Shown here in pieces: positions 46,491-57,475 of a stretch of 64,000 nucleotides of DNA. Positions within the stretch are counted from its first letter, which is position 1. Each line of letters starts with the position of its first letter. The notes beneath the pieces are model-generated. The model saw only the letters and a program-made list of their open reading frames with translations. It made no database searches and had not been told where the DNA came from. The stretch spans positions 1-64,000 of the forward strand of contig JAKPQL010000032.1 in assembly GCA_029547045.1 (NCBI GenBank), given 5' to 3'. A program made the translations under genes and the position numbers. This DNA comes from Deltaproteobacteria bacterium. Lineage in GTDB: Bacteria; Desulfobacterota; Desulfomonilia; UBA1062.

Positions 46491-47816
46491 ATGCACGTGT
46501 CCGAGACCATGGAAAAGGCATCCGCGCTCTTGATCAGGAGGTCCATCAGCGACTTCGAGGTGTACGGGATCGCCTCGGACACCATCCGGGCCGAGTCCAA
46601 GCACGGCATGGCGGATTTCCTCACCCGTTCCCGGGAGACCGGCATCAGCATCCGGGTGCTCGTGGACGGGGCCATGGGGTTTTCCTACGGGAAAGATGCG
46701 GACGATGCCCTCGTCGATGCCGCCCTCACCTCAGCGCGGTACCAGTTCATTGACGGCCACAACCGGTTCCCCGGGGAACCGGGCCTCTATCCCGTGCCAC
46801 CTGAGCCGGACGGCGACATAGAAGCACTGGATGCGGACGGATGCATACGCAGGGCCGTGCAGCTCGAGGCCACGGCGCGGGACGCGGACCCCAGGGTGGA
46901 GCATATCAGGAAGGCCTCCTTCTCCCGCTCGTGCGCAGAGGTCCATGTCCTGAACTCCCACGGCATCCGGTCCGCCCACAGGACCGGGACGGTATCCTGC
47001 TCCCTCATGGTGACCCTGAGGCAGGGTGATGACGTGCAGTCCGGGTATGACTTCGACTTCAGCCACACCCTGGCCGGGTTCGACGTGGACAGGGTCGCCA
47101 GGTCGGCAGTGCAACGCGCGGCCCGCCTCCTCGGGGCTCGCAGGTTCATGACCGCCCGGGTCCCCGTGCTCTTCGACCGGTCGAGCACCGCCGAGATCCT
47201 GGAGTTCATTTCGGACGCCTTTCTCGGCGAGAACGTCCTGAAGGGCAAGTCCGCCCTGGCGGACAGGCTTGGCACACGGTGCTTCTCCGAGACCGTCACC
47301 ATCGCCGACAACCCCCTGCACCCCCTTTCCGCAGATGCCTGCCCCTTTGACGGCGAAGGAGTGGCCTCCCGAAACACGGTCCTGGTGGCCAACGGAACCG
47401 TGCAGGCCTTTCTCTACGACACCTACTGGGCCGGGTGCGCCGGAACCGTCTCCACCGGGAATTCCGTGAGGGGAGGGTACCGGTCGTGGCCGACCCTGGG
47501 CATACGCCATTTCTGTCTGGAACCCTGCAGTGAGCAGATCTCCAGGGTGCTTGAGGATCTGCCCATGGTGCTCAAAGTCACGGACATCATGGGCATGCAC
47601 ACGGCAAACCCCATCACCGGGGAGCTCTCCGTGGGAATCAACGGCATCGTGCTCGAAAAGGGCGTGCAGGCCTATCCGGTGCGCGAGGCGGCGCTGTCGG
47701 GGAACATCTACGAGATGCTGGGCAGGGTCATGGCGGTGGGCGATGAGCCGCGGGCATTCGGGCACGTGCTCTGCCCGTCGATTCTCATCGACCAGGTGGA
47801 CATCAGCTCCCAGTGA
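46491..47816 (+). CDS. pmbA: PmbA/TldE-family metalloprotease partner
   Basis: 441 aa. TldD/PmbA fold, without the HExxxH zinc motif that marks TldD, so this is the PmbA (TldE) subunit type. In known systems the TldD/TldE heterodimer matures modified peptides and acts on gyrase-related proteins. No tldD is in the window. Starts 8 bases after the acetyltransferase. Confidence 0.9.
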   Translation: MHVSETMEKASALLIRRSISDFEVYGIASDTIRAESKHGMADFLTRSRETGISIRVLVDGAMGFSYGKDADDALVDAALTSARYQFIDGHNRFPGEPGLYPVPPEPDGDIEALDADGCIRRAVQLEATARDADPRVEHIRKASFSRSCAEVHVLNSHGIRSAHRTGTVSCSLMVTLRQGDDVQSGYDFDFSHTLAGFDVDRVARSAVQRAARLLGARRFMTARVPVLFDRSSTAEILEFISDAFLGENVLKGKSALADRLGTRCFSETVTIADNPLHPLSADACPFDGEGVASRNTVLVANGTVQAFLYDTYWAGCAGTVSTGNSVRGGYRSWPTLGIRHFCLEPCSEQISRVLEDLPMVLKVTDIMGMHTANPITGELSVGINGIVLEKGVQAYPVREAALSGNIYEMLGRVMAVGDEPRAFGHVLCPSILIDQVDISSQ

Positions 47817-47931
47817 CATTCACGCACCCACGCTGACGGCCGGGGCAAGATACCGGTTGAAAAGGGGGGGGGCGCTGTTCTATGGTGCTCCCCGGGAACG
47901 ACCCATCACGAAAAGACAGGGACCAGCGAAG

Positions 47932-50562
47932 ATGATTGGATGGCTGATCAAGATATTCGGATCGAAGAACGAGCGTGAGCTCAAGCGGCTTGCGCCCATG
48001 GTAGACAGGATCAACTCCCTGGAGGATGCCATGCGTGCCAGGAGCGACGCGGAGCTCAAGGCCATGACGCCCGCATTCAGGGACAGGATCGACGCGGGTG
48101 CAAGCCTGGAAGAACTGCTCCCCGAGGCCTTCGCCACGGTGCGCGAGGTGTCCCGCCGCACGCTGGGCATGCGGCCCTTCGACGTGCAGCTCCTGGGCGG
48201 CATGGTGCTCCACGAGGGCAAGATCGCCGAGATGAAGACCGGCGAGGGCAAGACCCTGGTGGCCACCATGCCCGTGTACCTGAACGCGCTTGCGGGCAGG
48301 GGGGTGCACGTGGTCACGGTGAACGACTACCTGGCCCGCAGGGACGCGGAGTGGATGGGCGCGATCTACAAGTTCCTGGGCCTGGAGGTGGGGGTCATCG
48401 TGCACGGTCTGGACGATGTGCAGCGCAAGAAGAACTACCGGGCCGACATCACCTACGGTACCAACAACGAGTTCGGCTTCGACTTCCTGCGGGACAACAT
48501 GAAGTTCTCCCTGCAGGACTACGTGCAGAGGGATTTCTACTACGCCATCGTGGACGAGGTGGACTCCATCCTCATCGACGAGGCGCGCACCCCGCTCATC
48601 ATCTCGGGTCCTGCCGAGGAGTCCACGTCCAAGTACTACGACGCCAACAACGCGGTTATCGACCTCCTGCGACGGGCCAACGCGGAAGACATGTACACCA
48701 AGGACGAGAAGGCCAACAGCGTCATGCTCACCGAGGAGGGCATCGAGTTCCTCCAGAAACGCCTCGGCAAGGCCAATCTCTACGACCCGGGCGAGTTCGA
48801 GACCGTGCACCACCTCAACCAGGCGCTCCGGGCGCACCTGCTCTTCTCCCGGGACATCCACTACGTGGTGAAGGACGCCGAGGTGGTCATCGTGGACGAG
48901 TTCACGGGAAGGCTCATGCCCGGCAGGCGCTATTCCGAGGGCCTGCACCAGGCCCTGGAGGCCAAGGAGGGCGTGAAGGTGGCCAACGAGAACCAGACGC
49001 TCGCCTCCATCACCTTCCAGAACTACTTCCGCATGTACGAGAAGCTCGCGGGCATGACCGGCACCGCTGAGACCGAGGCGCTGGAGTTCAAGAACATCTA
49101 CGGCCTCGAGGTGATGGTGATCCCGCCGAACCTGACCATGATCAGGAAAGACCACCCGGACGTGATCTACAAGACGGAGAAGGAGAAGTACAAGGCCGTT
49201 GTCGAGCAGATCGCGGCGTGCGCGGAAAAGGGCCAGCCTGTCTTGGTGGGAACGAGCTCCATCGAGAACTCGGAAAAGGTTTCTGCACTCCTGAAACGCA
49301 GGGGCATAACCCACAATGTACTGAATGCCAAACACCACGAGCGGGAGGCGGAGATCGTTGCCCAGGCCGGCAGGAAGGGTGCGGTCACCATTGCCACAAA
49401 CATGGCGGGCAGGGGCACGGACATCAAGCTCGGCGGAAATCCCGAATTCCTGGCAAAGCAGCGGATGAGCCCCGAGGACGAGGGGTACGCGGAAATCCTC
49501 AATAAATACATAGCACAGACCGAGATGGAGCACCAGGAGGTGGTGGCCCTCGGGGGGCTGTTCATCCTTGGCACCGAGCGGCACGAGAGCAGGCGCATCG
49601 ACAACCAGCTCCGGGGACGCTCGGGCAGGCAGGGCGACCCGGGCGAGTCGCGGTTCTACCTGAGTTTGGAGGACAACCTCATGCGCATCTTCGGGTCCGA
49701 GCGCATCGCCATGATCATGGACAAGCTCGGTGTGGAGGAGGACGAACCCATCGAGCACAAGCTCATCAGCAAGAGCATCGAGGGTGCGCAGAAGAAGGTG
49801 GAAGGAAGGAACTTCGAGATCCGCAAACACCTCCTGGAATACGACGATGTGATGAACAAACAGCGCGAGGTCATCTATGACCAGCGCAAACGGATCCTGT
49901 CGGAGGAGAACCTCAGGGGTTTCGTGGAGGAGATGCTGGACGAGGTGCTGGACGACGCCATCGAGACCTACATCCCCCGGAAGGGGTCCCTGGAGCAATG
50001 GGACGTGGAGGGGTTCAGGAACTGGCTGAGGAACACCCTGGATATCGGCATGGACATCCAGGCCGGCAAGGGCACGAACCGGGATGAGCTGTACGAGACC
50101 ATCCGTACCACCATCATGGCCCACTACGACAAGCGCGAACAGGAATTCTCCCCCGAGGTGATGCGCATGGTGGAGCGGCATTTCCTGCTGCTCACCCTGG
50201 ACACCCTCTGGAAGGACCACCTCCTGTCCATGGACCACCTCAAGGACGGCATCGGGCTGAGGGGGTACGGCCAGAAGAACCCCCTGCGCGAGTACCAGCG
50301 GGAGGGCTTCGACCTGTTCATGAACACCCTGACCAGGGTCCGAGAGCTTTCCCTGGAACGGCTCTTCAAGGTGCAGATCCAGCGCCAGGAGGACGTGGAG
50401 AAGGTCTCCCAGCAGGAGCGCAGACAGCGGATGCACATGGGACGGGGACCGGGTGAGAAACCGCCCACCGTGAAACGGGACGGCAGGAAGGTGGGCAGGA
50501 ACGACCCGTGCCCCTGCGGATCGGGCAAGAAGTACAAGCAGTGCTGCGGGGCACAGGCGTGA
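47932..50562 (+). CDS. secA: preprotein translocase ATPase SecA
   Basis: 876 aa from ATG at 47932. The ORF-track start lies in the PmbA frame. Walker A TGEGKT near residue 104, [15 protein letters not shown] near 208, a preprotein-binding domain, DEAD motor half 2 ([14 protein letters not shown]) and the C-terminal SEC-C zinc motif [16 protein letters not shown] that binds SecB/ribosome. Drives Sec export, which the exported proteins here (PilY1, the PKD protein) would use. Confidence 0.98.
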   Translation: MIGWLIKIFGSKNERELKRLAPMVDRINSLEDAMRARSDAELKAMTPAFRDRIDAGASLEELLPEAFATVREVSRRTLGMRPFDVQLLGGMVLHEGKIAEMKTGEGKTLVATMPVYLNALAGRGVHVVTVNDYLARRDAEWMGAIYKFLGLEVGVIVHGLDDVQRKKNYRADITYGTNNEFGFDFLRDNMKFSLQDYVQRDFYYAIVDEVDSILIDEARTPLIISGPAEESTSKYYDANNAVIDLLRRANAEDMYTKDEKANSVMLTEEGIEFLQKRLGKANLYDPGEFETVHHLNQALRAHLLFSRDIHYVVKDAEVVIVDEFTGRLMPGRRYSEGLHQALEAKEGVKVANENQTLASITFQNYFRMYEKLAGMTGTAETEALEFKNIYGLEVMVIPPNLTMIRKDHPDVIYKTEKEKYKAVVEQIAACAEKGQPVLVGTSSIENSEKVSALLKRRGITHNVLNAKHHEREAEIVAQAGRKGAVTIATNMAGRGTDIKLGGNPEFLAKQRMSPEDEGYAEILNKYIAQTEMEHQEVVALGGLFILGTERHESRRIDNQLRGRSGRQGDPGESRFYLSLEDNLMRIFGSERIAMIMDKLGVEEDEPIEHKLISKSIEGAQKKVEGRNFEIRKHLLEYDDVMNKQREVIYDQRKRILSEENLRGFVEEMLDEVLDDAIETYIPRKGSLEQWDVEGFRNWLRNTLDIGMDIQAGKGTNRDELYETIRTTIMAHYDKREQEFSPEVMRMVERHFLLLTLDTLWKDHLLSMDHLKDGIGLRGYGQKNPLREYQREGFDLFMNTLTRVRELSLERLFKVQIQRQEDVEKVSQQERRQRMHMGRGPGEKPPTVKRDGRKVGRNDPCPCGSGKKYKQCCGAQA

Positions 50563-51707
50563 TACCGAAAGGATTCAGTTTCTCCGCCATCAATGCGGGC
50601 ATCAAGTCCAGGGAGTACAAGGGCCTCGACCTGGGGCTCATCGCCTGTTCCACCGATGCCGTACTCTCCGGGGTCTTCACGAGGAACCTGGTGAAGGCGG
50701 CGCCGGTGATCATCGGCATGGAGCAGGTGAAGAAGGGATCCGCCAGGGCGGTGCTGGCCAATGCCGGCAACGCGAACGCCTGCACCGGGCAGATGGGTAT
50801 CGCGGACGCAAGGTCCATGATGGAGGCCGTGGCCCGGGAACTCAAGGTGAGATCCGAGGAGGTGGTACCCATGTCCACGGGCACCATCGGGGTGAGCATG
50901 CCCACGGAGCGGATCATCCCCGAGATCCCTCGCCTGGTAAAGGGTCTGTGCGCAGACCCGGGATGCTTTGCCAGGGCCATCATGACCACGGACACGGTGC
51001 CCAAGATGGCGGCCAGGCGGGTAGGGGAGGCATGCGTGCTGGGCTTCGCCAAGGGGGCCGGCATGATCGCCCCGAACATGGCCACCACCCTGGCCGTTGT
51101 GCTCACCGACGCCCTCGTTGACAAGCAAGAGCTTGATAATATTATAAAAACATCCATCAGCAGCACCTTCAACGCCATCACCATCGACGGCGACATGTCC
51201 ACCAACGACACGCTCGTCGCCCTGGCATCGGGCCTGGTGGAGGCCGATCCCCTCGAGCTTCGGTATGCAGTGAACAGCGTGATCGAGGAGCTGGCCCTCA
51301 TGATCGTCAAAGACGGCGAAGGGGCCACCAAGTTCGTCACCGTGAAGGTGTCCGGAACGAGCAATGACCGGGACGCCAGGATCGTGGCCATGGCAGTGGC
51401 CAACTCGCTCCTGGTGAAGACAGCGCTCTTCGGCGCCGACCCAAACTGGGGCCGCATCGTGGCCGCGGTGGGTTACTCGGGCATCCCCGTCGAGCCAAGG
51501 GACATCGCGGTGAAGATACAGGGCCTCGACGTGGTGGAGGGAGGCGTGCAATCCAGGTCCTTCACCGAGTCGTCGCTGCACGAGGCACTGAAAGGCAGCA
51601 AGATCACCATCGAGATCGTCGCGGGACCCGGACAGGGACGGTTCACCGTGTGGACCACGGACCTGTCCTACAAGTACGTGGAGATCAATGCCCAGTACCG
51701 AACCTGA
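50559..51707 (+). CDS. argJ: ArgJ, glutamate/ornithine acetyltransferase
   Basis: 382 aa from GTG at 50559, which overlaps the secA TGA. ORF-track start is 17 codons early inside sec[24 protein letters not shown] and the self-cleavage site [10 protein letters not shown] are present; the Thr after TMA-like MAT would become the nucleophile. It is bifunctional or mono-functional (not distinguishable) and recycles acetyl from ornithine to glutamate in arginine synthesis. Confidence 0.96.
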   Translation: MIPKGFSFSAINAGIKSREYKGLDLGLIACSTDAVLSGVFTRNLVKAAPVIIGMEQVKKGSARAVLANAGNANACTGQMGIADARSMMEAVARELKVRSEEVVPMSTGTIGVSMPTERIIPEIPRLVKGLCADPGCFARAIMTTDTVPKMAARRVGEACVLGFAKGAGMIAPNMATTLAVVLTDALVDKQELDNIIKTSISSTFNAITIDGDMSTNDTLVALASGLVEADPLELRYAVNSVIEELALMIVKDGEGATKFVTVKVSGTSNDRDARIVAMAVANSLLVKTALFGADPNWGRIVAAVGYSGIPVEPRDIAVKIQGLDVVEGGVQSRSFTESSLHEALKGSKITIEIVAGPGQGRFTVWTTDLSYKYVEINAQYRT

Positions 51708-52141
51708 ACAGGGCGGTCTTGATCCTCTTTCTTTACCCATACTGCGATGAAGAGCTGAAGGCCCATCCACACCAATATGACCGATAATATATGTTATGTT
51801 AAAAAATAGACACAGGTAATCCCGGCCGCCTTCATGCGAAGCGTTCGCGTCTCCTCCCGTTCTCTGCATGCAGAAATCATCGCTCCTGTGACAGAAAGGC
51901 CCACAGTACAGTGGTGAGGGATGATGGAACACCTTGACTGAGTACGAAAAATGCACTGTGGTGCAAATGGTGCGGTTTTGCCTGTAAAACAGCTCCCAGA
52001 GCCGGAATGAAAGGATATGGAGAAAGACATACCAACGTCCGTGGGGGATATGGTACTATCCGCTGAGCAGGGATGCGCAAGACAGGGGAAATTGCCCGTG
52101 CCCCTTCCCCTTTGTTTCATTCAAGGAACCAGGGTGTCGGA
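51708..52141. other. non-coding gap after argJ
   Basis: 434 bases without a supported gene. It contains an AT-rich stretch near 51775-51815, a hairpin GCGAA-gcg-TTCGC near 51840, the 12-bp palindrome TCTGCATGCAGA, and a weak sigma-54-like TGGTGC-aaatg-GTGCG at about 51958-51973 (plus). None is a firm promoter. I see no terminator U-run. The base composition is lower than in the flanking genes. Confidence 0.4.
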
Positions 52142-53338
52142 ATGCATGGAACCCGGATACACGAGTATGATGTCGTCATAGCAGGGTGCGGACCCGCAGG
52201 TGCCACTGCGGGTGCCCTCCTCGCCCGTTCCGGCGTGAAAGTGGCCCTCGTGGACCGGTGCACGTTCCCCAGGCCCAAGCTCTGCGGCGGTCTGCTGTCA
52301 GGAAAGACCATGGCGCTCCTCGGGCATCTGTTCGGTGAAACCCTTGAAACGCTCTCAGCGGGCGGCATCATAGATTTCGTATCCCGGGAGTATTCCATAC
52401 ACTGGAAGAATCGTGCCCTAGTGCGCCAGACCTCGGATGTCCCGTTCATCCTGGTGAAAAGGAACGTCTATGACCGTTTCCTCCTGGAAAAGGCACGATC
52501 CGCCGGGGCCGAGATCATGGAGGGGCATGCTCTCACCCGTGTGGATGCAGATGCCGACGAGGTGTTCACATCTCCGGGCATGAGGCTGAAGGCGCGTTTC
52601 ATCATCGGTGCGGACGGCTGCCACAGCGTGGTGAGGAGATCCTTTCCCATGTATCATGGACGGCATGGGGAATGGTCGGCGAACATGGCCGTGGGCATGG
52701 AGGTTGCCATTCCCAGAAACGCTGCCACGCAGGACATGGATCATCCCTGTGTCCACCTGGGGTATCTGGACTGGGGGTATGCATGGGCCTTTCCCAACGC
52801 CGACTCCGTCATCGTGGGACTCGGCGGGCTTGTTCATAAAAATAAGCGTAATTTCAAAGATATATTGGCCACGTTCCTCTTCGACCGTGGCCTCATATCC
52901 CGTCCTGACGAAGTACTGGGGCTCCATATGCAGGGGCATCCCATACCCTACGGAAATGAGATGCATATTCCAGTGTACAAAGACCTTCTCCTGGTGGGAG
53001 ATGCTGCAGGCCTTGCGGACCCCATTACCGGTGAAGGGATCTACCAAGCCCAGAAGAGCGCCCAGATGGCTGCGCAGAGCATCCTGCAAGCCCTCGGAAC
53101 AGGAACACACCCCCTGGCAACCTACCCGTCCCTGCTCAGGAAGGCCCTCCTGGCTGACCTCAGGTATGCACGGGCGCTCAGGGTCATCGTGTTCAGTGCG
53201 CTGAAGTTCCTGCCGCCCCGCCTGATCGGCTGCCTGGTGGCCGGTGCACACCGGCGGGCTCTGGGGGTCATCCACGGGACCAGGGGGTACCCGTTCACGA
53301 TCAGGTTCCCGCAGACACGCCCGGAGAGAGTTTCATGA
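52142..53338 (+). CDS. geranylgeranyl reductase family FAD-dependent oxidoreductase
   Basis: 398 aa from ATG at 52142. The ORF track is 23 codons longer. FAD-binding AGCGPAGATAGALLAR, the CFPRPKLCGG substrate-pocket motif of the GGR family and GDAAGLADPITGEGI. Members reduce isoprenoid double bonds or act as quinone/lipid oxidoreductases. The substrate cannot be set here. No archaeal lipid genes are nearby. Confidence 0.88.
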   Translation: MHGTRIHEYDVVIAGCGPAGATAGALLARSGVKVALVDRCTFPRPKLCGGLLSGKTMALLGHLFGETLETLSAGGIIDFVSREYSIHWKNRALVRQTSDVPFILVKRNVYDRFLLEKARSAGAEIMEGHALTRVDADADEVFTSPGMRLKARFIIGADGCHSVVRRSFPMYHGRHGEWSANMAVGMEVAIPRNAATQDMDHPCVHLGYLDWGYAWAFPNADSVIVGLGGLVHKNKRNFKDILATFLFDRGLISRPDEVLGLHMQGHPIPYGNEMHIPVYKDLLLVGDAAGLADPITGEGIYQAQKSAQMAAQSILQALGTGTHPLATYPSLLRKALLADLRYARALRVIVFSALKFLPPRLIGCLVAGAHRRALGVIHGTRGYPFTIRFPQTRPERVS

Positions 53339-53371
53339 CCTGCATCCGGGCTTCGTTCAGGAGGTATACTC

Positions 53372-53953
53372 ATGAAGGTTTCACAGCACATGGTCTTTGA
53401 AACACCCGGAGAACACAACACGAATGACTGCATCGAAGCGGTGCGGCAGTACGTGGGCGAAAATGGACTGACCCCCGTGGTAGTGGCCTCCACCACAGGA
53501 CGGTCCGCCATTGCCTTCTGCAGGGCGCTGAGGACCTCTCCGGCCCGCATCGTGGTGGTGACCCACAGCGTGGGCTTCAAGGAGCCGAACAGGGACGAGT
53601 TCGACCGGGAGGCGCGGAGGTTCCTCGCGGCCGAGGGCGTGCCCGTGCACACGGGAACCATCCTGACCCATTCCCTGGAAAAGTCCTTCATGGACGACTT
53701 CCGGGGCGTGTACCCGGGGGCCATCATAGCCGGCGCCCTGCGCAGGTTCGGTGAGGGGGCCAAGGTGGCCGTGGAGATCGTCATGGAGGCCTGCGATGCA
53801 GGCCTGATCCCCGAGGATGCAGAGGTCCTGGCCGTGGGCGGTACCGGCTACGGCGCGGACACGGTCCTGCTCGTCAAGGCAAAGCCTTCCAAGCGTTTCC
53901 TCAAACTGGAGGTCCTGGACATCCTCGCCCTGCCACGGGGCAGGGTGGCATAG
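53372..53953 (+). CDS. pyruvate kinase C-terminal (alpha/beta) domain protein
   Basis: 193 aa. The fold of the regulatory C-terminal domain of pyruvate kinase (TPVVVASTTGRSAIAF, VVVTHS, EVLAVGGTGYGADT) stands alone with no catalytic barrel. Such proteins occur in archaea and Desulfobacterota, and function is unknown. The catalytic PK half is not in the window. It lies 33 bases after the GGR-type gene. Confidence 0.85.
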   Translation: MKVSQHMVFETPGEHNTNDCIEAVRQYVGENGLTPVVVASTTGRSAIAFCRALRTSPARIVVVTHSVGFKEPNRDEFDREARRFLAAEGVPVHTGTILTHSLEKSFMDDFRGVYPGAIIAGALRRFGEGAKVAVEIVMEACDAGLIPEDAEVLAVGGTGYGADTVLLVKAKPSKRFLKLEVLDILALPRGRVA

Positions 53954-53968
53954 CACCCGGGTGACCCG

Positions 53969-56284
53969 TCATGGAGGCGGCCTGCCCGGGGCCTCTGCCC
54001 AAGGCTCCGGGCTGGATCCGGCTGGCTGCGGGGGCTCCAAGACGGTCGCGCCTGGAGAAGCGGTGAGGGCAACCTCGGGTTGGCCCGTGACACGGACCGT
54101 CACGCTGTCCATTGCAGCCCCACCCCTGCCCACCACCGTGATGACGTAGGTGGTTGTTTCCTCCGGGGACACCTCCCTGGCCCCCTGCACCGGCACATCA
54201 CCGATCCCGTTGTTCACCGATGCGGTTTCGGCATGCTCCGAGGTCCAGGAGAGCCTGGTCACCCTCCCCTGTACGAGTTCGCACGGCTCTGCCGAGATGG
54301 TCACCGAGGGCCTCGGGTGAACCGTCACGGTCACCGCTTCCGTCGCCCTGCCCAGGGGGCCTGTTGCCGTGATGGTATAGGTGGTGGTGGCATCGGGCTG
54401 CACCACCGTGGATCCACGCGGAGCCACCTCGCCGATGCCATGGTCGATGGTCACCACCTGCGCATGGGACGTGTCCCACTCGAGGAGGGCGGACTGACCC
54501 GGTGCCAGGGAATCAGGTCCGGCACGGATATGGGCCAGGACGCAGGGCAGGACATCCACGGCCACGGACTGCGACACCGTGCCGCCCGGTCCCGTGGCGG
54601 TGACGGTGTAGCGGGTCGACTCTGATGGTGTAATGAACAGTTCGCCCGACGGCATGACATCGCCGATGCCCTGGTCAATGCTCACCGTGTCGGCGTTGCT
54701 GCAAACCCATATGATCGCGGTGGTCTCTCCCGAACGCAGGGTGGCCCGTGCGATGCCCACGTCCACCACGGGCGGCTCATGCACCAGGGCGACGGCCGTT
54801 GCCGTGCTGGTCCCGCCCCGGCCTTGAGCCGTCATGGTGATGGTGGTGGTGGACCGGGGATAGATCATGAGCGTTCCTGACGGGCCCACTTCCCCGATGC
54901 CGTGGTCCACCACGAGGCTCTGGGCACGCTCCGACTTCCATACGAGGGAGCATGCCTCGCCCGGCAGGACGGCCGCCGGATTGACCTGCACCTCCACCGC
55001 AGGTGCCAGGCTCTTCTGCACCACCACCGTGGTGGACGCCGCTGCGATACCCCCGCTGTAGTCCGTCACGGTGAGGGTGAGCCGGTAGGTTCCCTCCCGG
55101 GCATAGGTGTGTGTGGGCAGGACCCCGGTGTCATGGTGGCCGTCTCCGAAATCCCACTCATAGGAGAGCTGAGCGCCGTCAGGGTCATGGGAACGGGAGC
55201 CGTCCAGGACGATGTGCTCACCCTCCTCTGCGGCATAGGGTCCACCGGGGTCTGCCACAGGGTTCTTGTTGGGGTCGACGAGGTCGTTCACCTCCACGAT
55301 GAAGGTCTGGGTGGCTGCATACCCCTTCTTGTCCCTCACCCGCACCGTGACCTCGTAGTCGCCTGCGGACTGTGGCAACCACTGGATGAGGCCGGTGCCC
55401 TGGTTGATGACCATGCCGTCCTGGGGGTAGTCCAGGGAATATGTCAGCGTATCATCCTGCACGTCCACGGCAAGGACATCGTAGGTGTAGGGCACCCCTG
55501 CCTGTGCGGTGGATATGGGGTCTGAGCAGATGACGGGTGCGTGGTTCCACCGGGGGATGACTCCATAGGGACAGGCCGCGCAGATCCTCGAAAAGGACCA
55601 CTGGCCGCCGGAGAGGCCGGCCACGACGTAGAGGTACGAGGTGTTCGCCGGAGGGGTGTCCGAGTAGACCCGGGTTTCGGGCCCGGCCTGGGCGATCTTC
55701 TTCCATGCCGAGGGATTGATTGCCGGCGCGCGATAGATGTCGAAGCGCCGGACATCCGGGACCCGGGGAAGCTCCAGGTCCACCCGGTTCCGCCGGGATT
55801 TCGCCCGCAGGGTCAAGGCCGGCTCCACGCTGACATAGCATGTCAGCGGGGTCGACCGCTGCCTGCCGTCAAAGGTGATCAGGGTCAGGGCATGGGTACC
55901 CTCGGGGATGAGGACGTCCGGGTTCGGGCCAGAAACCGGGGGCATGGGGCCGAACCAGTCATAGGATACCGGCTCCCCTTCGATGGCATCGAACAGGGTG
56001 GTGTCCAGCGGCGTGTCGGATCCCATGGGGAGATTCTTGACAAAGGCGACACGTTCCCCGTCGTCCTGGGGGTGCGCCGATGCGGATGCCATGGATCCCA
56101 GGGAGATCAGCACGGTGCCCATCATGATGAGCACAGAGCAGCAGGCGATCACCCCGGCGAACCCCAAGCAGAACAACACGTACAGCGGTAGCCGTGGAAA
56201 TCCGTGACCCTTGAGTATACCCTCCTCCAAACCGCCCCCGAAGGTGACGGGGGAATGAACAGGATGCTGGCAGAGGTGATGCAA
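53969..56284 (-). CDS. large exported protein with PKD domain and four Ig-like repeats
   Basis: 771 aa. A hydrophobic N-terminal segment (about 32-70) could be signal or anchor. Then a beta-rich region with a cadherin-like/He_PIG domain (about 250-335), a PKD domain (SYEWDFGDG near 375), and four tandem repeats of about 75 residues (about 430-725), each with a core like W.S..A..V.IDHGIGEV.P.G and ending TYT(I/V)TATG.GG. The Pro-rich C-terminus suggests an extended tail. The start is uncertain, since ATG at 56284 has no good ribosome site. Probably cell-surface or extracellular, with adhesion or carbohydrate binding as usual PKD roles. Confidence 0.82.
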   Translation of the reverse strand: MHHLCQHPVHSPVTFGGGLEEGILKGHGFPRLPLYVLFCLGFAGVIACCSVLIMMGTVLISLGSMASASAHPQDDGERVAFVKNLPMGSDTPLDTTLFDAIEGEPVSYDWFGPMPPVSGPNPDVLIPEGTHALTLITFDGRQRSTPLTCYVSVEPALTLRAKSRRNRVDLELPRVPDVRRFDIYRAPAINPSAWKKIAQAGPETRVYSDTPPANTSYLYVVAGLSGGQWSFSRICAACPYGVIPRWNHAPVICSDPISTAQAGVPYTYDVLAVDVQDDTLTYSLDYPQDGMVINQGTGLIQWLPQSAGDYEVTVRVRDKKGYAATQTFIVEVNDLVDPNKNPVADPGGPYAAEEGEHIVLDGSRSHDPDGAQLSYEWDFGDGHHDTGVLPTHTYAREGTYRLTLTVTDYSGGIAAASTTVVVQKSLAPAVEVQVNPAAVLPGEACSLVWKSERAQSLVVDHGIGEVGPSGTLMIYPRSTTTITMTAQGRGGTSTATAVALVHEPPVVDVGIARATLRSGETTAIIWVCSNADTVSIDQGIGDVMPSGELFITPSESTRYTVTATGPGGTVSQSVAVDVLPCVLAHIRAGPDSLAPGQSALLEWDTSHAQVVTIDHGIGEVAPRGSTVVQPDATTTYTITATGPLGRATEAVTVTVHPRPSVTISAEPCELVQGRVTRLSWTSEHAETASVNNGIGDVPVQGAREVSPEETTTYVITVVGRGGAAMDSVTVRVTGQPEVALTASPGATVLEPPQPAGSSPEPWAEAPGRPPP

Positions 56285-56496
56285 GAATCATACGAGCATG
56301 CGGCATGCGGCAAATCAAGGGGTTACCTGAGGGGGGCATGGATTGCCCCTGGTTATGGAGGAAAGGAATGTTCACGGGAAGGGAAATCCCGTTCCATTGC
56401 CTCGGGCTCTGCATGAAGCAACTGAAAGAGGGGGGTATGCCAGTAGGACTGGGTCAGCCGGAGCGGTGCATGGTCGTATAATGTCTCACAGGCATG

Positions 56497-56562
56497 TCAG
56501 ATCCAGGAGACGAAGATCAGGAGGGAATAAACCACGATGCAGACTGCGAATACTGTTCTCAT
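56497..56562 (-). CDS. possible 21-residue single-pass membrane peptide
   Basis: MRTVFAVCIVVYSLLIFVSWI is a short hydrophobic frame in the 454-base gap between the HNH gene and the PKD gene. GGGGAG stands 9 bases before its ATG. It resembles small type-I-toxin-like or stress membrane peptides in length and hydrophobicity only. It could also be chance. Confidence 0.3.
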   Translation of the reverse strand: MRTVFAVCIVVYSLLIFVSWI

Positions 56563-56690
56563 CCGTGCATGCTCCCCGTGGAGGCTCGGTTTTGTTTGGC
56601 GCTCACATATACCCCTTTTTTCGGGTTTGCAAGAATTATTTCGGCACAATGCGGAAAATATCGAGGGGGGAACGAAGAAGAAACCGGTCG

Positions 56691-56711
56691 CTTCCGCATC
56701 GGTGGCGGAAG
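56691..56711 (-). terminator. hairpin after the HNH gene (possible terminator)
   Basis: CTTCCGC-N7-GCGGAAG, perfect 7-bp arms, 28 bases downstream of the HNH stop on the minus strand, followed by a pyrimidine-rich but not U-rich stretch. Possibly a weak or Rho-assisted terminator of the AOR cluster. Confidence 0.4.
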
Positions 56712-56738
56712 GGGTGTTTCGGGGGTGTGCACCCTGCC

Positions 56739-57146
56739 CTAGTTCTTCTTCTTTTCCAAGAGGTCTTTCAGCCTGGCAAAGGGGTTGTGGGTGATGGTAT
56801 CGGTTTTCTCCTCAGGGAGTTCCCGGTAATCACCCGTTTCCTCGTCATACCTCCCATGCTCGGCGTCGTGGCAGTACACGCACAGGTGCTCCCAGTTGCT
56901 GCCGTCAGGGGGGTTGTTGTCGTGGTTGTGGTCCTTGTGGTGCACGGTGAGCAGGTTCAGGTTCTTCAGGGTGAATTGCCTGCCGCAGCGCGCGCACACC
57001 CAGGGGTGGATCCTCAGGGACTGTTCCCGGTAGCCCTGCATGCGCTCGGCATTGAGCTGCCTGGCGCGTTCGAGGAACCGGTTCATCTCTTCCGTGCTCA
57101 GCGTCTGTGTGCCCGTTTTCGGCTGTTTCGTTCCGGAGTCTGCCAT
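56739..57146 (-). CDS. HNH nuclease (YajD-like)
   Basis: 135 aa. ββα-metal HNH core: CARCGRQFT, HHKDHNHDNNPPDGSNWEHLCVYCHDAEH, with the two CxxC zinc pairs and the HH catalytic histidine. Cytoplasmic. Close to the YajD group of small HNH nucleases. Ends the minus-strand cluster, 9 bases after the DUF2007-like gene. Confidence 0.88.
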   Translation of the reverse strand: MADSGTKQPKTGTQTLSTEEMNRFLERARQLNAERMQGYREQSLRIHPWVCARCGRQFTLKNLNLLTVHHKDHNHDNNPPDGSNWEHLCVYCHDAEHGRYDEETGDYRELPEEKTDTITHNPFARLKDLLEKKKN

Positions 57147-57155
57147 GGGGCCCCC

Positions 57156-57467
57156 TTATGGTCGGTCATTCCTGGTGTCGGGAGAGGTGCCCGCCAGGTC
57201 CCTGAGCAGGTACCGTGCCTTTTCGAGATCAGCGGCGCTGACCACGTGGAGGCTCGGGTTGACGAGGTCGTACTGGGTCTCGTGGAAGCGGCGGGTGTTC
57301 TTCAGGTATGTCGCGATCCCCCTGGCTTCCAGGTACACCCTGAACCGTTCGAGCTCTTCCTCGGAACTCGACGAGCATACCATGTCCGGGGCCGGGGCGC
57401 CCCTCGTCAGGTACCATACCAGGGCACCCCCGGCGATAAGCCCACAGAGTATCAGGACCTGTTCCAT
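57156..57467 (-). CDS. small TM-anchored DUF2007-like protein
   Basis: 103 aa from ATG at 57467 (MEQVLILC). The ORF-track frame starts far upstream. One N-terminal TM helix, then a soluble domain (EEELERFRVYLEARGIATYLKN, SAADLEKARYLL) like the alpha/beta DUF2007 signal-transduction domain. An alternative GTG start lies 2 codons upstream. The role is unknown; it is read 8 bases after the Fe-S protein. Confidence 0.6.
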   Translation of the reverse strand: MEQVLILCGLIAGGALVWYLTRGAPAPDMVCSSSSEEELERFRVYLEARGIATYLKNTRRFHETQYDLVNPSLHVVSAADLEKARYLLRDLAGTSPDTRNDRP

Positions 57468-57475
57468 GCCGTACA

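Noticed and set aside
47803-50436. 877-aa minus-strand ORF over secA
   Set aside because: Shadow of secA; composition dominated by Val, Leu, His and Asp typical of antisense frames in GC-rich genes.
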